This document shows, one piece after another, positions 29,151 through 37,598 of a stretch of 64,000 nucleotides of DNA. The stretch lies in contig JADLAV010000031.1 of NCBI GenBank assembly GCA_020848075.1, positions 246,831-310,830 on the forward strand, read 5' to 3'. The stretch comes from Burkholderiales bacterium. Lineage in GTDB: Bacteria > Pseudomonadota > Gammaproteobacteria > Burkholderiales > SG8-39. The notes under the pieces were generated by a model. That model searched no databases. It was not told the origin of the DNA and worked only from the letters and a program-made list of their open reading frames with translations. The position numbers were made by a program, and so were the translations under genes. How positions within the stretch are numbered: the stretch's first letter is position 1; each line of letters starts with the position of its first letter.

Positions 29151-30122
29151 ATGGGCGGAGGAGCGGACGTCAGGAGCTACCACGAGCTGCGCAAGGCCAC
29201 GGCCGCGCGCGACCGCGGCCTGCGCGAGAAGGTCATGTCCCTCGAGGAGGCTGCCTCTCTCGTCAACGACGGCGACCACGTCGCGATCGGCGGCTGTACC
29301 ATGTCCCGCACGCCATTCGCCATGATCTGGGGGCTGATCCGCGCGCGGCGCCGGAAGCTCAAGGTGTCGCGCTCAATCGTCTCGACCGAGGGCGACCTGC
29401 TGTTCGCCTCCGGCGCCGCCGACCACATCATGACCAGCTGGTTCAGCCAGGGCATCGTGTGGGGCGTCTCGAAGGTGATGCGTCACTACACCGAGAAGAA
29501 GCTCGCGCACTTCGAGGAGTGGAGCCACATGTCGATGGGGCTGCGTTACCGCGCCGGCGCGATGGGGATCCCGTTCATGGCGACGCGCGCCATGGTCGGC
29601 TCGGACGTCGGCCGCGAGGTAGCCGACAAGGTGAAGCCAATGACCTGCCCCTTCACCGGCGAACCGTTGCTGCTGCTGCCCGCACTCAATCCGGATGTGG
29701 CGCTGATCCATGTACAACGCGCCGACCGCTACGGCAACGCGCAGATGGACGGGCTGCAGTTCATGGACATCGACATCGCGATGGCGGCAAACCGGGTGAT
29801 CCTCACCACCGAGCGCCTGATCTCGAACGACCAAATCCGCCGCACGCCCGACCAAACGCGGATCCCGTTCTTCACCGTGGACGCGGTGGTCGAGGTGCCC
29901 TACGGAGCCGCGCCGCACGAATGCTACGGCCTGTACGAGCCGTTCTTCGATCACCTGGACTACTACGCCGGCCTGGTCGCCAAGGATGCGGCGGAGTCCG
30001 CGCGGAACTACCTCGACGAGTACTACCACGAGCCGGCGACCTGGGCCGACTACCTCGTCAAGATCGGCATGCATTCGGTTCTCGACGCGAGCCGGCGCGG
30101 CAGGAGCATCTTCAATGACTGA
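29151..30122 (+). CDS. CoA-transferase subunit A (glutaconate CoA-transferase type)
   Basis: A 323-residue alpha subunit of a family I CoA-transferase. M-S-L-E-E-A-A-S-L-V-N-D-G-D-H-V-A-I-G-G at about 28-47 is the typical opening strand-helix. A-L-N-P-D-V-A-L-I-H-V-Q-R-A-D-R-Y-G-N-A-Q near 180-200 and I-L-T-T-E-R-L-I near 220 are family signatures. ATG 29151 has GGAGGAGA upstream. Overlaps subunit B by 8 bp. Together they would move CoA between acyl-CoA and a free (di)carboxylate. Relatives include IpdA of steroid ring degradation, so a hydrolase-type activity is a possible alternative. Confidence 0.88.
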   Translation: MGGGADVRSYHELRKATAARDRGLREKVMSLEEAASLVNDGDHVAIGGCTMSRTPFAMIWGLIRARRRKLKVSRSIVSTEGDLLFASGAADHIMTSWFSQGIVWGVSKVMRHYTEKKLAHFEEWSHMSMGLRYRAGAMGIPFMATRAMVGSDVGREVADKVKPMTCPFTGEPLLLLPALNPDVALIHVQRADRYGNAQMDGLQFMDIDIAMAANRVILTTERLISNDQIRRTPDQTRIPFFTVDAVVEVPYGAAPHECYGLYEPFFDHLDYYAGLVAKDAAESARNYLDEYYHEPATWADYLVKIGMHSVLDASRRGRSIFND

Positions 30123-30885
30123 GCACGCGAGCTACACTGCCTCAGAGTTGCTCGCGGTCATGGCCGCGCGGCTCCTTAAGGACGGCCAGACGGTGTTCGC
30201 CGGCGTGGGTGTCCCACTGCTCGCGGCCACCCTCGCACAGCGGTTGCACGCCCCGACGCTGACGATCCTTTTCGAAGGGGGCGTGATCGGGCCGTTCATC
30301 GTACCCGGCGAGCTGCCGCCGTCGACCAACGAGCAGCGTTGCACGCGCCGCGCCAACATGGTCCTGCCGATTACCGACGTGCTCCTCCTGCTCCAGCGCG
30401 GCTACGTCGACGTCGGCTTCATGGGCGGGGCGCAGATCGACCGTTTCGGCAACCTGAACAGCTCGTTCATCGGCGATCCGCGGTCGCCGACGATCCGCCT
30501 GCCGGGGACCGGCGGGGGCAACGACATCGCCTCGCTCGCGCAGATGATCGTGGCGATGAAGCACGAGAAGCGCCGCTTCGTCCCGAAAGTGGACTTCATC
30601 ACCAGCCCGGGCTTCATCGAGGGACACAAGACGCGTGCCGAGCGGGGTCTCATCTCCGGCGGCATGTGGCGCGTAGTCACTGACCTCGCACTGATGGGCT
30701 TCGACCAGACCACGCGCGAGATGACCGTGCTCGCACTGCATCCTGGCGTGAGCGCGGAGCAGGTGCAAGATGCGACCGGCTTCGATCTGCACATCGACCA
30801 GCGCGTCGAGCGGACTGCTCCGCCGCACGAGGACGAGCTCGCAGCGCTGCGCAAGCTCGATCCCGAGCGGGTTTACACGGCCTGA
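30115..30885 (+). CDS. CoA-transferase subunit B (glutaconate CoA-transferase type)
   Basis: A 256-residue beta subunit. I-L-F-E-G-G-V-I-G at 51-59 places Glu54 at the position of the catalytic glutamate of Acidaminococcus GctB, which forms the CoA thioester. That favours a true transferase. D-V-G-F-M-G-G-A-Q-I-D-R-F-G-N-L-N near residue 102 and G-T-G-G-G-N-D-I are also family landmarks. The start at 30115 lies inside the end of subunit A. A weak terminator-like hairpin follows at 30907, before the next gene. Confidence 0.88.
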   Translation: MTEHASYTASELLAVMAARLLKDGQTVFAGVGVPLLAATLAQRLHAPTLTILFEGGVIGPFIVPGELPPSTNEQRCTRRANMVLPITDVLLLLQRGYVDVGFMGGAQIDRFGNLNSSFIGDPRSPTIRLPGTGGGNDIASLAQMIVAMKHEKRRFVPKVDFITSPGFIEGHKTRAERGLISGGMWRVVTDLALMGFDQTTREMTVLALHPGVSAEQVQDATGFDLHIDQRVERTAPPHEDELAALRKLDPERVYTA

Positions 30886-30906
30886 GAAGGTGCAATCATC
30901 GCGATG

Positions 30907-30927
30907 AAGCCGAGGGCTTCTCGGCTT
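30907..30927 (+). terminator. terminator-like hairpin after CoA-transferase genes
   Basis: AAGCCGAG-ggctt-CTCGGCTT is a perfect 8-bp stem with a 5-base loop, 21 bp after the CoA-transferase stop. It is followed by only one further T, so if it terminates at all it probably does so partially. It sits between the CoA-transferase and LLM genes and could lower expression of the latter. Confidence 0.45.
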
Positions 30928-30942
30928 TGAAGAGAATAATGG

Positions 30943-30954
30943 GGGCACGTGCCC
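30943..30954. repeat. 12-bp perfect palindrome before LLM oxidoreductase
   Basis: GGGCACGTGCCC is self-complementary over all 12 bases, 32 bp before the LLM gene. It may be an operator or chance in GC-rich DNA. No second copy was noticed at the other promoters of the region. Confidence 0.3.
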
Positions 30955-30986
30955 TCGAATCGTGGAAAACTGAGAGGTCACGACCG

Positions 30987-31934
30987 ATGGCAAAGACCGT
31001 GTACGGTGTCGCGATGCGAAACTTCACGCGCTACCCGGAGATGCCGAGTGCGCAGGCCCTGATGGACTACGGCGTGCGCGCGGAGCGCCTCGGGTACGAG
31101 TCGCTGTGGGCCTGGGACCACATCCTGCTCGGCATCGAGCCGAGCTTTCCGATCATGGAGTCGCTCTCGATCCTGACCGCGGCGGCAGCGCGCACGACTA
31201 AGATCCGACTCGGCACCGGCATCCTCGTCCTGCCGATGCGCAACCCGGTGATCCTCGCGAAAGAGCTGGCGACCATCGATCACATCTCGAACGGGCGCCT
31301 GGTCGTCGGTGCCGCCGTCGGCTGGTACAAGCGCGAGTTCATGGCGATGGGCGTCGATTTTCATCAGCGCGGCAAGATCATGGAGCAGTCGCTGGAGATC
31401 CTGACGCAGCTATGGACCGAGGACCGCCTTACGGTCGACTTCCCGCCGTATCTGATCAAGGACGCGGTCATGTTCCCGAAGCCCCTGCAGAAGCCGCGTC
31501 CGCCACTCCTCATCGGCGGCTACGTGGAGGCGGTGCTGCGCCGGGCGGCGACGAAGGGCGACGGCTGGCTCACTTACTACTACACGGCGGACAGCTTCGC
31601 GTCGAACTGGGCGAAGATCCGCGGCTTCGCCGAGGAAGCGGGGCGCAACCCTGACGAGCTGCAATCGACTAACCAGTTGCCGATCGTCGTCGGTCCGCGC
31701 GCGAAGGTGGAGGGTCCGATGCGCGAATGGCTGCAGACTGAGTGGGATTACGCGGCGTGGTCCGAGTCCACCGCCGAGAGCGCGATCATGGGTACGGCGG
31801 ACGAGTGCGTGGAGCAGCTTCTCAAACACGTGAAGACCGGGGTCGACCGGCTCATCTTCGTGCCGTACCGCTATCAGAACGAGCAGCTCGAGATCATCGC
31901 GAAGGAGATCATCCCGAAGTTGCAGCAGGCCTAG
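30987..31934 (+). CDS. LLM class flavin/F420-dependent oxidoreductase
   Basis: A 315-residue luciferase-like monooxygenase family protein. A-E-R-L-G-Y-E-S-L-W-A-W-D-H at 31-44, then R-I/L-G-T-G-I-L-V-L-P-M-R-N-P near 75 and L-V-V-G-A-A-V-G-W-Y-K-R-E-F near 105 match the TIM-barrel cofactor-binding strands. G-N-P-D-E-L-style text late in the protein also fits. Family members use FMN or coenzyme F420. F420 is the likelier here because its biosynthesis genes and an F420:NADP reductase lie within 8 kb on the same strand. ATG 30987 follows GAGAGGT. Convergent with pxpC, overlapping by 4 bp. The substrate is unknown. Confidence 0.87.
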   Translation: MAKTVYGVAMRNFTRYPEMPSAQALMDYGVRAERLGYESLWAWDHILLGIEPSFPIMESLSILTAAAARTTKIRLGTGILVLPMRNPVILAKELATIDHISNGRLVVGAAVGWYKREFMAMGVDFHQRGKIMEQSLEILTQLWTEDRLTVDFPPYLIKDAVMFPKPLQKPRPPLLIGGYVEAVLRRAATKGDGWLTYYYTADSFASNWAKIRGFAEEAGRNPDELQSTNQLPIVVGPRAKVEGPMREWLQTEWDYAAWSESTAESAIMGTADECVEQLLKHVKTGVDRLIFVPYRYQNEQLEIIAKEIIPKLQQA

Positions 31935-32890
31935 CGCGATCGGCTGGCCAGCTTCTTCCGCAGTGCTGCAAGGCGCGCTTCGAGCTCGCGCCGCGCGGCC
32001 TCCGCTTCCTCCACGCCGACCGCATCGAACGCGATAGTCGTCCCGGGGCGTAACCGCCCGAGCGCAGGCACATCGGCGGAGGCGACGGTGGCGATCTTCG
32101 GGTAGCCGCCGGTCGTGGGGCGGTCGGCGAGCAGCACGATCGGCAGTCCGTTCCCCGGCACCTGGATCGAGCCGGGCGCCGTGCCGTCGGAGACGATGTT
32201 GAATCCCTTCGAGTGCTCCAGCGCCGGACCCTCCAGGCGCATCCCCATTCGATCCGACTGGCGCGACACGGTGTAAGTCGATTCGAGGAACGTCTGCAGC
32301 CCGCGCTCGGTGAAGTGATCGGCCTGCGGCCCGAGGATGACGCGCACGCGCGTCGGCGGCGCAAGGTCCCATGTCGGGGCGCTGCGCTCCGCGCGCACGG
32401 GCGCGGTGGGAAGCGCGAGCGGCAGTGCATCGCCCTTCCTGAGCGGCCGGCCCTCGAGCCCGCCGAGCCCGGCGCGCGGGAAAGTCGCGAGGCTGCCGAG
32501 ATCGCCCGGCAGTGCGAAACCGCCTTCGACCGCGAGATACGCGACGAGCGACGTCTCGCATGGACCGATCGTCACCCGATCCCCGCGTGCAAGGCGCACG
32601 CTGCGGCCGGCAGCTACCACATGCTTGTTGCCGCCTGTGGCGATCTCGAGGGAGGCGCCGATCGCCGCGACCCGCACGCTCTCGGCCGCGACCTCGAGCG
32701 TCGGCCCGCGGTAGAACGTCTCCAGCGCGGCGGTGCCGTCTGCGTTGCCGACCAGCGCATTGGCGATGCGGAGGCTCACCCAGTCGAGCGCGCCGGACAC
32801 CGGGACGCCGTAGCGCTGCTGCCCCGTCCGACCGAGGTCCTGGAGCATCGCGATGGCGGCCAGGGCGACCACGTGAAGCGTGTCGGTCAC
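31931..32890 (-). CDS. pxpC: 5-oxoprolinase subunit C (biotin-dependent carboxyltransferase family)
   Basis: A 319-residue protein of the KipA/PxpC family. I-A-M-L-Q-D-L-G-R-T-G-Q-Q-R-Y-G-V-P-V-S-G-A-L-D (14-37) is its strongest signature, and S-D-R-M-G-M-R-L-E-G-P-A-L near 215 and A-D-R-P-T-T-G-G-Y-P-K-I-A near 255 are also typical. With PxpA and PxpB it forms an ATP-dependent enzyme opening 5-oxoproline (pyroglutamate) to glutamate. GTG 32890 overlaps the pxpB stop as GTGA. Placed in a catabolic cluster, the complex may act on a related lactam instead. Confidence 0.88.
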   Translation of the reverse strand: MTDTLHVVALAAIAMLQDLGRTGQQRYGVPVSGALDWVSLRIANALVGNADGTAALETFYRGPTLEVAAESVRVAAIGASLEIATGGNKHVVAAGRSVRLARGDRVTIGPCETSLVAYLAVEGGFALPGDLGSLATFPRAGLGGLEGRPLRKGDALPLALPTAPVRAERSAPTWDLAPPTRVRVILGPQADHFTERGLQTFLESTYTVSRQSDRMGMRLEGPALEHSKGFNIVSDGTAPGSIQVPGNGLPIVLLADRPTTGGYPKIATVASADVPALGRLRPGTTIAFDAVGVEEAEAARRELEARLAALRKKLASRSR

Positions 32891-33651
32891 GCGCCCTCGG
32901 ATTCGAGCTCGAGCCTGCCGGTTGCGGCCTGTGCGGCGAGGCGATCGAACTCTGCCATGCCGATGGGCGCGAAGCGCACCTTGTCGCCGGGCGCGAGCAC
33001 AGCCGGCGGCCGACTCGTGCGGTTCCATAACGCTGCCGGCGTACGGCCGAGGATGTGCCAGCCGCCCGGACTCGCGAGCGTGTAGACTGCGGTCATCGCG
33101 GTCGCGATCGCCACCGACCCGGCCGGCACCTGCGTACGCGGGCTCTCGCGCCGCGGCAGCGCGAGCCGTGCGGGCAAGTCGCCCATGTAAGGGTAACCGG
33201 GCAGGAACCCGATCATGTAGACATGGTAGGTCGTGGCACTGTGATGTTCGATCACCTCTGCCGGCGCGAGACCGGTGCGGGTCGCCACCTCCTCCAAGTC
33301 GAGGGCGAACCGCGGGTCGTAGCAGACGGGGATGGTCCAGCGCCGTGCCACGGGCTTCACGCCTTCCAGCCCGGCGGCGAGCGGGACAATCGCGTCCGCG
33401 AGTGCCGCATGCGTGGTCCGCACCGGATCGTAGTGCACCATCAGCGAGCGGAAGGTGGGAAGCAGCTCGACGACGCCGGGAAGGCGCTCGCGCGCGACGC
33501 GATCATGGAGTGCGAGCACCCGCTCGCTGGTTGCGCGGTCGATGCGCTCGCCGAATTCCACTGCAAGCGCGGTGTCGCCGTTCGGTAGCAATCTCACCTG
33601 GGGACCGGACACTCGCTGCACTGGTGTGAATGGTTCTAAATATAGTACCAT
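32887..33651 (-). CDS. pxpB: 5-oxoprolinase subunit B (KipI family)
   Basis: A 254-residue protein if started at ATG 33651. V-R-L-L-P-N-G-D-T-A-L-A-V-E-F-G is the usual KipI/PxpB beginning; here it starts only at residue 19, so a GTG at 33597 (or 33612) may be the true start. F-L-P-G-Y-P-Y-M-G-D-L-P near 150 and S-V-A-I-A-T-A-M-T-A-V-Y-T-L-A-S-P-G-G-W-H are family motifs. The first codons of the longer form coincide with the operator palindrome at 33633, which also argues for the shorter protein. Divergent from pxpA. Confidence 0.87.
   Translation of the reverse strand: MVLYLEPFTPVQRVSGPQVRLLPNGDTALAVEFGERIDRATSERVLALHDRVARERLPGVVELLPTFRSLMVHYDPVRTTHAALADAIVPLAAGLEGVKPVARRWTIPVCYDPRFALDLEEVATRTGLAPAEVIEHHSATTYHVYMIGFLPGYPYMGDLPARLALPRRESPRTQVPAGSVAIATAMTAVYTLASPGGWHILGRTPAALWNRTSRPPAVLAPGDKVRFAPIGMAEFDRLAAQAATGRLELESEGA
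33633..33648. promoter_or_regulatory. palindromic operator candidate 2 (GntR site)
   Basis: GTTCTAaataTAGTAC has 6-bp arms with one mismatch and a 4-base spacer. It lies between the divergent pxpB and pxpA genes. It matches the palindrome at 27578-27593 in layout and in most bases. This suggests the same GntR protein controls the oxoprolinase and F420 genes. Confidence 0.55.
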
Positions 33652-33708
33652 ACGCAACAACTCGTCCGCCGCGGCGCGGGCGATGCCCCATCGAGCGGAG
33701 ACCCGACT

Positions 33709-34488
33709 ATGGCCCTGCAGATCAACCTCAATGCCGATATTGCAGAGAGCTGGGGCGCCTACTCGATGGGCAACGACGCCGCGCTGGTGAAGATCGTCCG
33801 CTCGGCGAACGTCGCGTGCGGCTTCCACGCCGGCGACCCGACCGTGATGCACCGCTTTGTCACCGCCGCCAAGGAAGCGGGCTGCAGCGTCGGCGCCCAT
33901 CCCGCGTTCAACGATTTGTGGGGGTTCGGCAGGCGCCGGATCACGATGCGCCCCTCCGACCTCGAGTACATGATGGCCTACCAGATCGGCGCCCTGCAGG
34001 CGATGTGCGCCTACGCCGGTTTGAAAGTGACGCACCTCAAGCCGCACGGTGCGCTCAACAACATGGCGGCCGAGGACGCGGACTACGCGCTCGCGATCGG
34101 TCGCGCGATCAAGACAGTCGACAGGAACATCATCTACGTCGCGCTGCCCGGGACCGAGATGGAGACCGCGGCGCGCAAGCTCGAGCTTCCGCTGGCGCGC
34201 GAGGGCTTCGCCGACCGCCAGTACGACGACAACGGCAACCTCGCCTCGCGCTCCATCCCCGGCACCGTCCTGAAGGACGCAGCGAAGGCGGCGGAGCAGG
34301 TGCTGCGCATGGTGCGCGGGGGCGAGATCGTCGCGCGCAGCGGGAAAGTGCTCAAGGTTCAGGTCGAGACGATCTGCGTGCACGGCGACGAGCCAACCGC
34401 GGTCGAGGTGGCAACGGCGGTACGCAAGGGCCTCGAGGGCGCGGGCATCCAGGTCGTATCGCTCGATCAGATGAAGCTGCCGGGCTGA
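33709..34488 (+). CDS. pxpA: 5-oxoprolinase subunit A (LamB/YcsF family)
   Basis: A 259-residue protein. The N-terminus I-N-L-N-A-D-I-A-E-S-W-G, then N-V-A-C-G-F-H-A-G-D-P-T-V-M at about 37-50 and G-A-H-P-A-F-N-D-L-W-G-F-G-R-R are nearly diagnostic for YcsF/PxpA. H-L-K-P-H-G-A-L-N-N near 109 is the later conserved segment. It is usually the catalytic amidase half of 5-oxoprolinase. The S-V/I-Y pattern of typical members (A-D-L-N-E-S-F-G) appears here as N-A-D-I-A-E-S-W-G. It starts the rightward operon that runs into the F420 genes, 8 bp before the next start. Confidence 0.9.
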   Translation: MALQINLNADIAESWGAYSMGNDAALVKIVRSANVACGFHAGDPTVMHRFVTAAKEAGCSVGAHPAFNDLWGFGRRRITMRPSDLEYMMAYQIGALQAMCAYAGLKVTHLKPHGALNNMAAEDADYALAIGRAIKTVDRNIIYVALPGTEMETAARKLELPLAREGFADRQYDDNGNLASRSIPGTVLKDAAKAAEQVLRMVRGGEIVARSGKVLKVQVETICVHGDEPTAVEVATAVRKGLEGAGIQVVSLDQMKLPG

Positions 34489-34496
34489 CCTCTGCG

Positions 34497-35165
34497 ATGG
34501 ATGCGGTCAAGCCGAAGATCGCACTGATCGGCGGCACCGGTGATCTCGGCACCGGGCTCGCGATGCGCTGGGTCGCCGCCGGGTATCCGGTGATCGTAGG
34601 CTCGCGCGACGCGAGGCGGGCCGAGCAGGCGGCTGCCCGGCTCGACCCGTCCGTCGGCGCGCCGGCGCCGCGCGGGCTTGACAACGCCGCTGCTGCCGCC
34701 GCCGCCGAAATCGTCGTGCTTACCGTGCCGTTCGCCTCGCACGAAGCAGTCCTTGCTGAGATTCGCGACGCGGTGGCCGGCAAGATCGTGATCGACGCGA
34801 CCGTTCCGCTCGTTCCGCCCAAGGTCGCGCGCGTGCAGCTGCCGCCGGACGATTCGGCGGCCGTCGCCGCGCAGAAGATACTCGGCCCGGGCGCGCGCGT
34901 CGTATCGGCGTTCCACAACGTCGGCGCGCTCAAGCTGCAGAAGGACGGGCCGATCGACTGCGACGTGCTCGTCTTCGGCGACAAGCCCGAGGACCGGGAG
35001 GTGGCGATCCGGCTCGCTGAGGCGGCCGGTCTGCGCGCGCTGCACGCTGGACCGCTCGCAAACTCCACCGCCGCCGAAGCGCTCACCTCGGTGCTGATCG
35101 GCATCAACAGCCGCTACAAGGTGGACGGCGCGGGTATCCGCATCAGCGGAATCCCGGTGACCTGA
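34497..35165 (+). CDS. npdG: F420H2:NADP+ oxidoreductase (NADPH-dependent F420 reductase)
   Basis: A 222-residue Rossmann protein. I-A-L-I-G-G-T-G-D-L-G-T-G-L-A at 8-22 is the NADP motif, with S-R-D closing the fold near residue 40 (G-S-R-D-A-R-R-A). I-V-V-L-T-V-P-F near 73, V-V-S-A-F-H-N-V-G near 138 and D-V-L-V-F-G-D follow, as in Fno/NpdG proteins. It moves hydride between NADPH and coenzyme F420, supplying F420H2 for F420-dependent enzymes. It sits between pxpA and FO synthase, 12 bp before the latter, so its cofactor is made by the genes next to it. Confidence 0.87.
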   Translation: MDAVKPKIALIGGTGDLGTGLAMRWVAAGYPVIVGSRDARRAEQAAARLDPSVGAPAPRGLDNAAAAAAAEIVVLTVPFASHEAVLAEIRDAVAGKIVIDATVPLVPPKVARVQLPPDDSAAVAAQKILGPGARVVSAFHNVGALKLQKDGPIDCDVLVFGDKPEDREVAIRLAEAAGLRALHAGPLANSTAAEALTSVLIGINSRYKVDGAGIRISGIPVT

Positions 35166-35177
35166 CACGCCTTCCGC

Positions 35178-37589
35178 ATGCTGCGCGAGCTCACCTCGGC
35201 GCTCAATCCCGATCTCGCGGCGCGCGCGGGTGACGTGCTCGCCACGCTCGACCACTCTACCCTGCCTGAACTCTGTGTTCGAGCGCGGGCGCTGCGCGAG
35301 GCAGGCCACGGCGTGCGTGTGAGCTACTCGCGTAAGGTCTTCATCCCGCTAACGCGTCTTTGCCGGAACACCTGCGGCTACTGCACGTTCGTCCGCGGCC
35401 CGAAGGCGGTCGCGTACCCGTACCTGCGGCCGCACGAGGTACTGGAGATCGCGCGGCTCGGCGCTGCGGCCGGCTGCAAGGAGGCGCTCTTCGCGCTCGG
35501 CGACCGGCCGGAGGCCGTGCATGCCGCTGCGCGCGGCGCGCTCGAGGAGCTCGGCTACGCCTCGACCGTCGAGTACCTCGCCGCGGCGTGTGCGCTCGTG
35601 CTCGCCGAGACGGGCCTGCTTCCGCACGTCAACGCCGGTGTGCTGTCCGAGGACGAGACTCGCCGGCTGCGGGAGGTAAGCGTCTCGCAGGGACTGATGC
35701 TCGAATCGGTGGCCGACCGGCTGTGCGACCCTGGCGGCCCGCATCACGGGTGCCCGGACAAGCGGCCCGCGGTGCGGCTCGAGGCGATCGAGGCGGCGGG
35801 GCGCGCCGGCGTACCGTTCACCTCCGGGATCCTGATCGGTATCGGCGAGACGCGCCTCGAGCGCGTCGCTGCGCTGCTCGCGTTGAAGGCAGCACACGCC
35901 CGTCACGGTCACCTACAGGAAGTGATCGTGCAGAGCTTCCGCGCCAAGCCAGGCACGCGCATGCGCGAGCGCGACGATGCGGCGTTCGACGATCTCGTCT
36001 GGACCGCCGCGGCGGCGCGGCTGATCCTCGGCGCGGAGGCGAACATCCAAGTGCCGCCGAACCTGAGCGACGCGCGTTTTCCCGAGCTGCTCGACGCCGG
36101 CATCAACGATTGGGGTGGCATCTCGCCCGTCACCGACGATTACGTCAACCCCGAGCACGCGTGGCCTTCGATCGAGACGCTCGGGGTGGCCACGCGCCGG
36201 GCAGGGCTCGTGCCGATTGAACGGCTCGCGATCTATCCCGCTTACGCGCGCGAGGGCACCAGCTGGCTCGGCGCGGCACTCGTGCCGCGCGTGCTCGCGG
36301 CGAGCGACGGTGAAGGCTACGCGCGGACGGAGGTGTGGAGCCCGGGCGTGGCTGGCACGGCGCTCCCGGCGCCCGTGTCGGGCGGCGCGGGCCGGTATCG
36401 CGCGTTCGATTCGGCGCTCGCGCGCGCGCTGCGCGGCGGGCGACCGGACGAGGGCGACATCGTCGAGATCTTCGGGGCGCGCGAGGGCGCGCTCGAAGCG
36501 CTCGCCGCGGCGGCGGACGACCTGAGAGCGGCGAGGGTTGGCGAGACCGTACGCTACGTCGTCAACCGCAATATCAACTACACCAACGTCTGCGCCTTCC
36601 ACTGCCGCTTCTGCGCGTACTCGAAGGGCAAGACGGCAGTGAGGCTGCGCGGCCAGCCCTACGACCTCGCGCTCGAGGAGGTCGCCCGCCGCGTGCGAGA
36701 GGCGTGGGCGCGAGGCGCGACCGAGGTGTGCATGCAGGGCGGCATCCATCCCGCCTACACAGGCGACACCTATCTCGCGCTGCTTCGCGCAGTGAAGGAC
36801 GCGGAGCCACGGATGCACGTGCACGCGTTCTCGCCCCTCGAAGTGACGCACGGCGCGCGCACGCTCGGCGTGAGCGTTCCGGCATTTCTCGCGCGCTTGC
36901 GCGACACTGGGCTCGGCTCGCTCCCCGGTACCGCCGCCGAGATCCTCGACGACGCCGTGCGTGCGCGTATCTGCCCCGACAAGCTATCCGCAAGACAATG
37001 GCTCGATGTCGTGGAGGCCGCGCACCGCACGGGCCTGCGCACGACCGCGACGATCCTGTTCGGCCACGTCGAGGCGCCGCGGGCCTGGGCGCGCCACCTG
37101 CTCGCGATCCGCGATCTGCAGGCGCGGACCGGCGGATTCACCGAGTTCGTGCCGCTGCCGTTCGTGCACATGGAAGCGCCGATGTACCTGAAGGAGGGTG
37201 CGCGGCGCGGGCCGACGTGGCGTGAGACGCTCGCCATGCACGCGGTGGCGCGGCTCGTTCTGCATTCGCTCGTCCCCAACATCCAGGTCTCGTGGGTGAA
37301 ACTTGGCCTCGAGGGCGCCGCGGCGTGCCTCACCGCCGGCGCGAACGATCTCGGCGGCACGCTGATGAACGAGAGCATCTCGCGCGCGGCCGGGAACGAG
37401 CACGGCGAGGAGCTGCCTCCGGCAGCGATGGAAGCGCTCATCCGCGGAGCGGGCCGCCGGCCAGAGCAGCGCACGACGCTCTACCAGCGGGTCGACGCGG
37501 CGCGGCACCAGGCGAGCTTCGACGCGCCGCCGCTCGTACCCATCGTGCTCACGCCGGTGCCGCGGCGCGCGGACCCGGCCACGGCATGA
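35178..37589 (+). CDS. fbiC: FO synthase, fused CofG-CofH (FbiC)
   Basis: An 803-residue protein with two radical SAM domains. The first has Cys62, Cys66 and Cys69 in L-C-R-N-T-C-G-Y-C (CofG half). The second has Cys472, Cys476 and Cys479 in V-C-A-F-H-C-R-F-C-A-Y-S-K-G (CofH half). Both clusters are complete. Together the halves join tyrosine and the flavin precursor 5-amino-6-ribitylaminouracil to give FO, the deazaflavin of F420. The fusion is the arrangement known from actinobacteria; archaea keep two genes. Late signatures P-L-P-F-V-H-M-E-A-P and W-V-K-L-G belong to CofH. Followed by cofE after 9 bp. Confidence 0.94.
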   Translation: MLRELTSALNPDLAARAGDVLATLDHSTLPELCVRARALREAGHGVRVSYSRKVFIPLTRLCRNTCGYCTFVRGPKAVAYPYLRPHEVLEIARLGAAAGCKEALFALGDRPEAVHAAARGALEELGYASTVEYLAAACALVLAETGLLPHVNAGVLSEDETRRLREVSVSQGLMLESVADRLCDPGGPHHGCPDKRPAVRLEAIEAAGRAGVPFTSGILIGIGETRLERVAALLALKAAHARHGHLQEVIVQSFRAKPGTRMRERDDAAFDDLVWTAAAARLILGAEANIQVPPNLSDARFPELLDAGINDWGGISPVTDDYVNPEHAWPSIETLGVATRRAGLVPIERLAIYPAYAREGTSWLGAALVPRVLAASDGEGYARTEVWSPGVAGTALPAPVSGGAGRYRAFDSALARALRGGRPDEGDIVEIFGAREGALEALAAAADDLRAARVGETVRYVVNRNINYTNVCAFHCRFCAYSKGKTAVRLRGQPYDLALEEVARRVREAWARGATEVCMQGGIHPAYTGDTYLALLRAVKDAEPRMHVHAFSPLEVTHGARTLGVSVPAFLARLRDTGLGSLPGTAAEILDDAVRARICPDKLSARQWLDVVEAAHRTGLRTTATILFGHVEAPRAWARHLLAIRDLQARTGGFTEFVPLPFVHMEAPMYLKEGARRGPTWRETLAMHAVARLVLHSLVPNIQVSWVKLGLEGAAACLTAGANDLGGTLMNESISRAAGNEHGEELPPAAMEALIRGAGRRPEQRTTLYQRVDAARHQASFDAPPLVPIVLTPVPRRADPATA

Positions 37590-37598
37590 ACGGCCCGG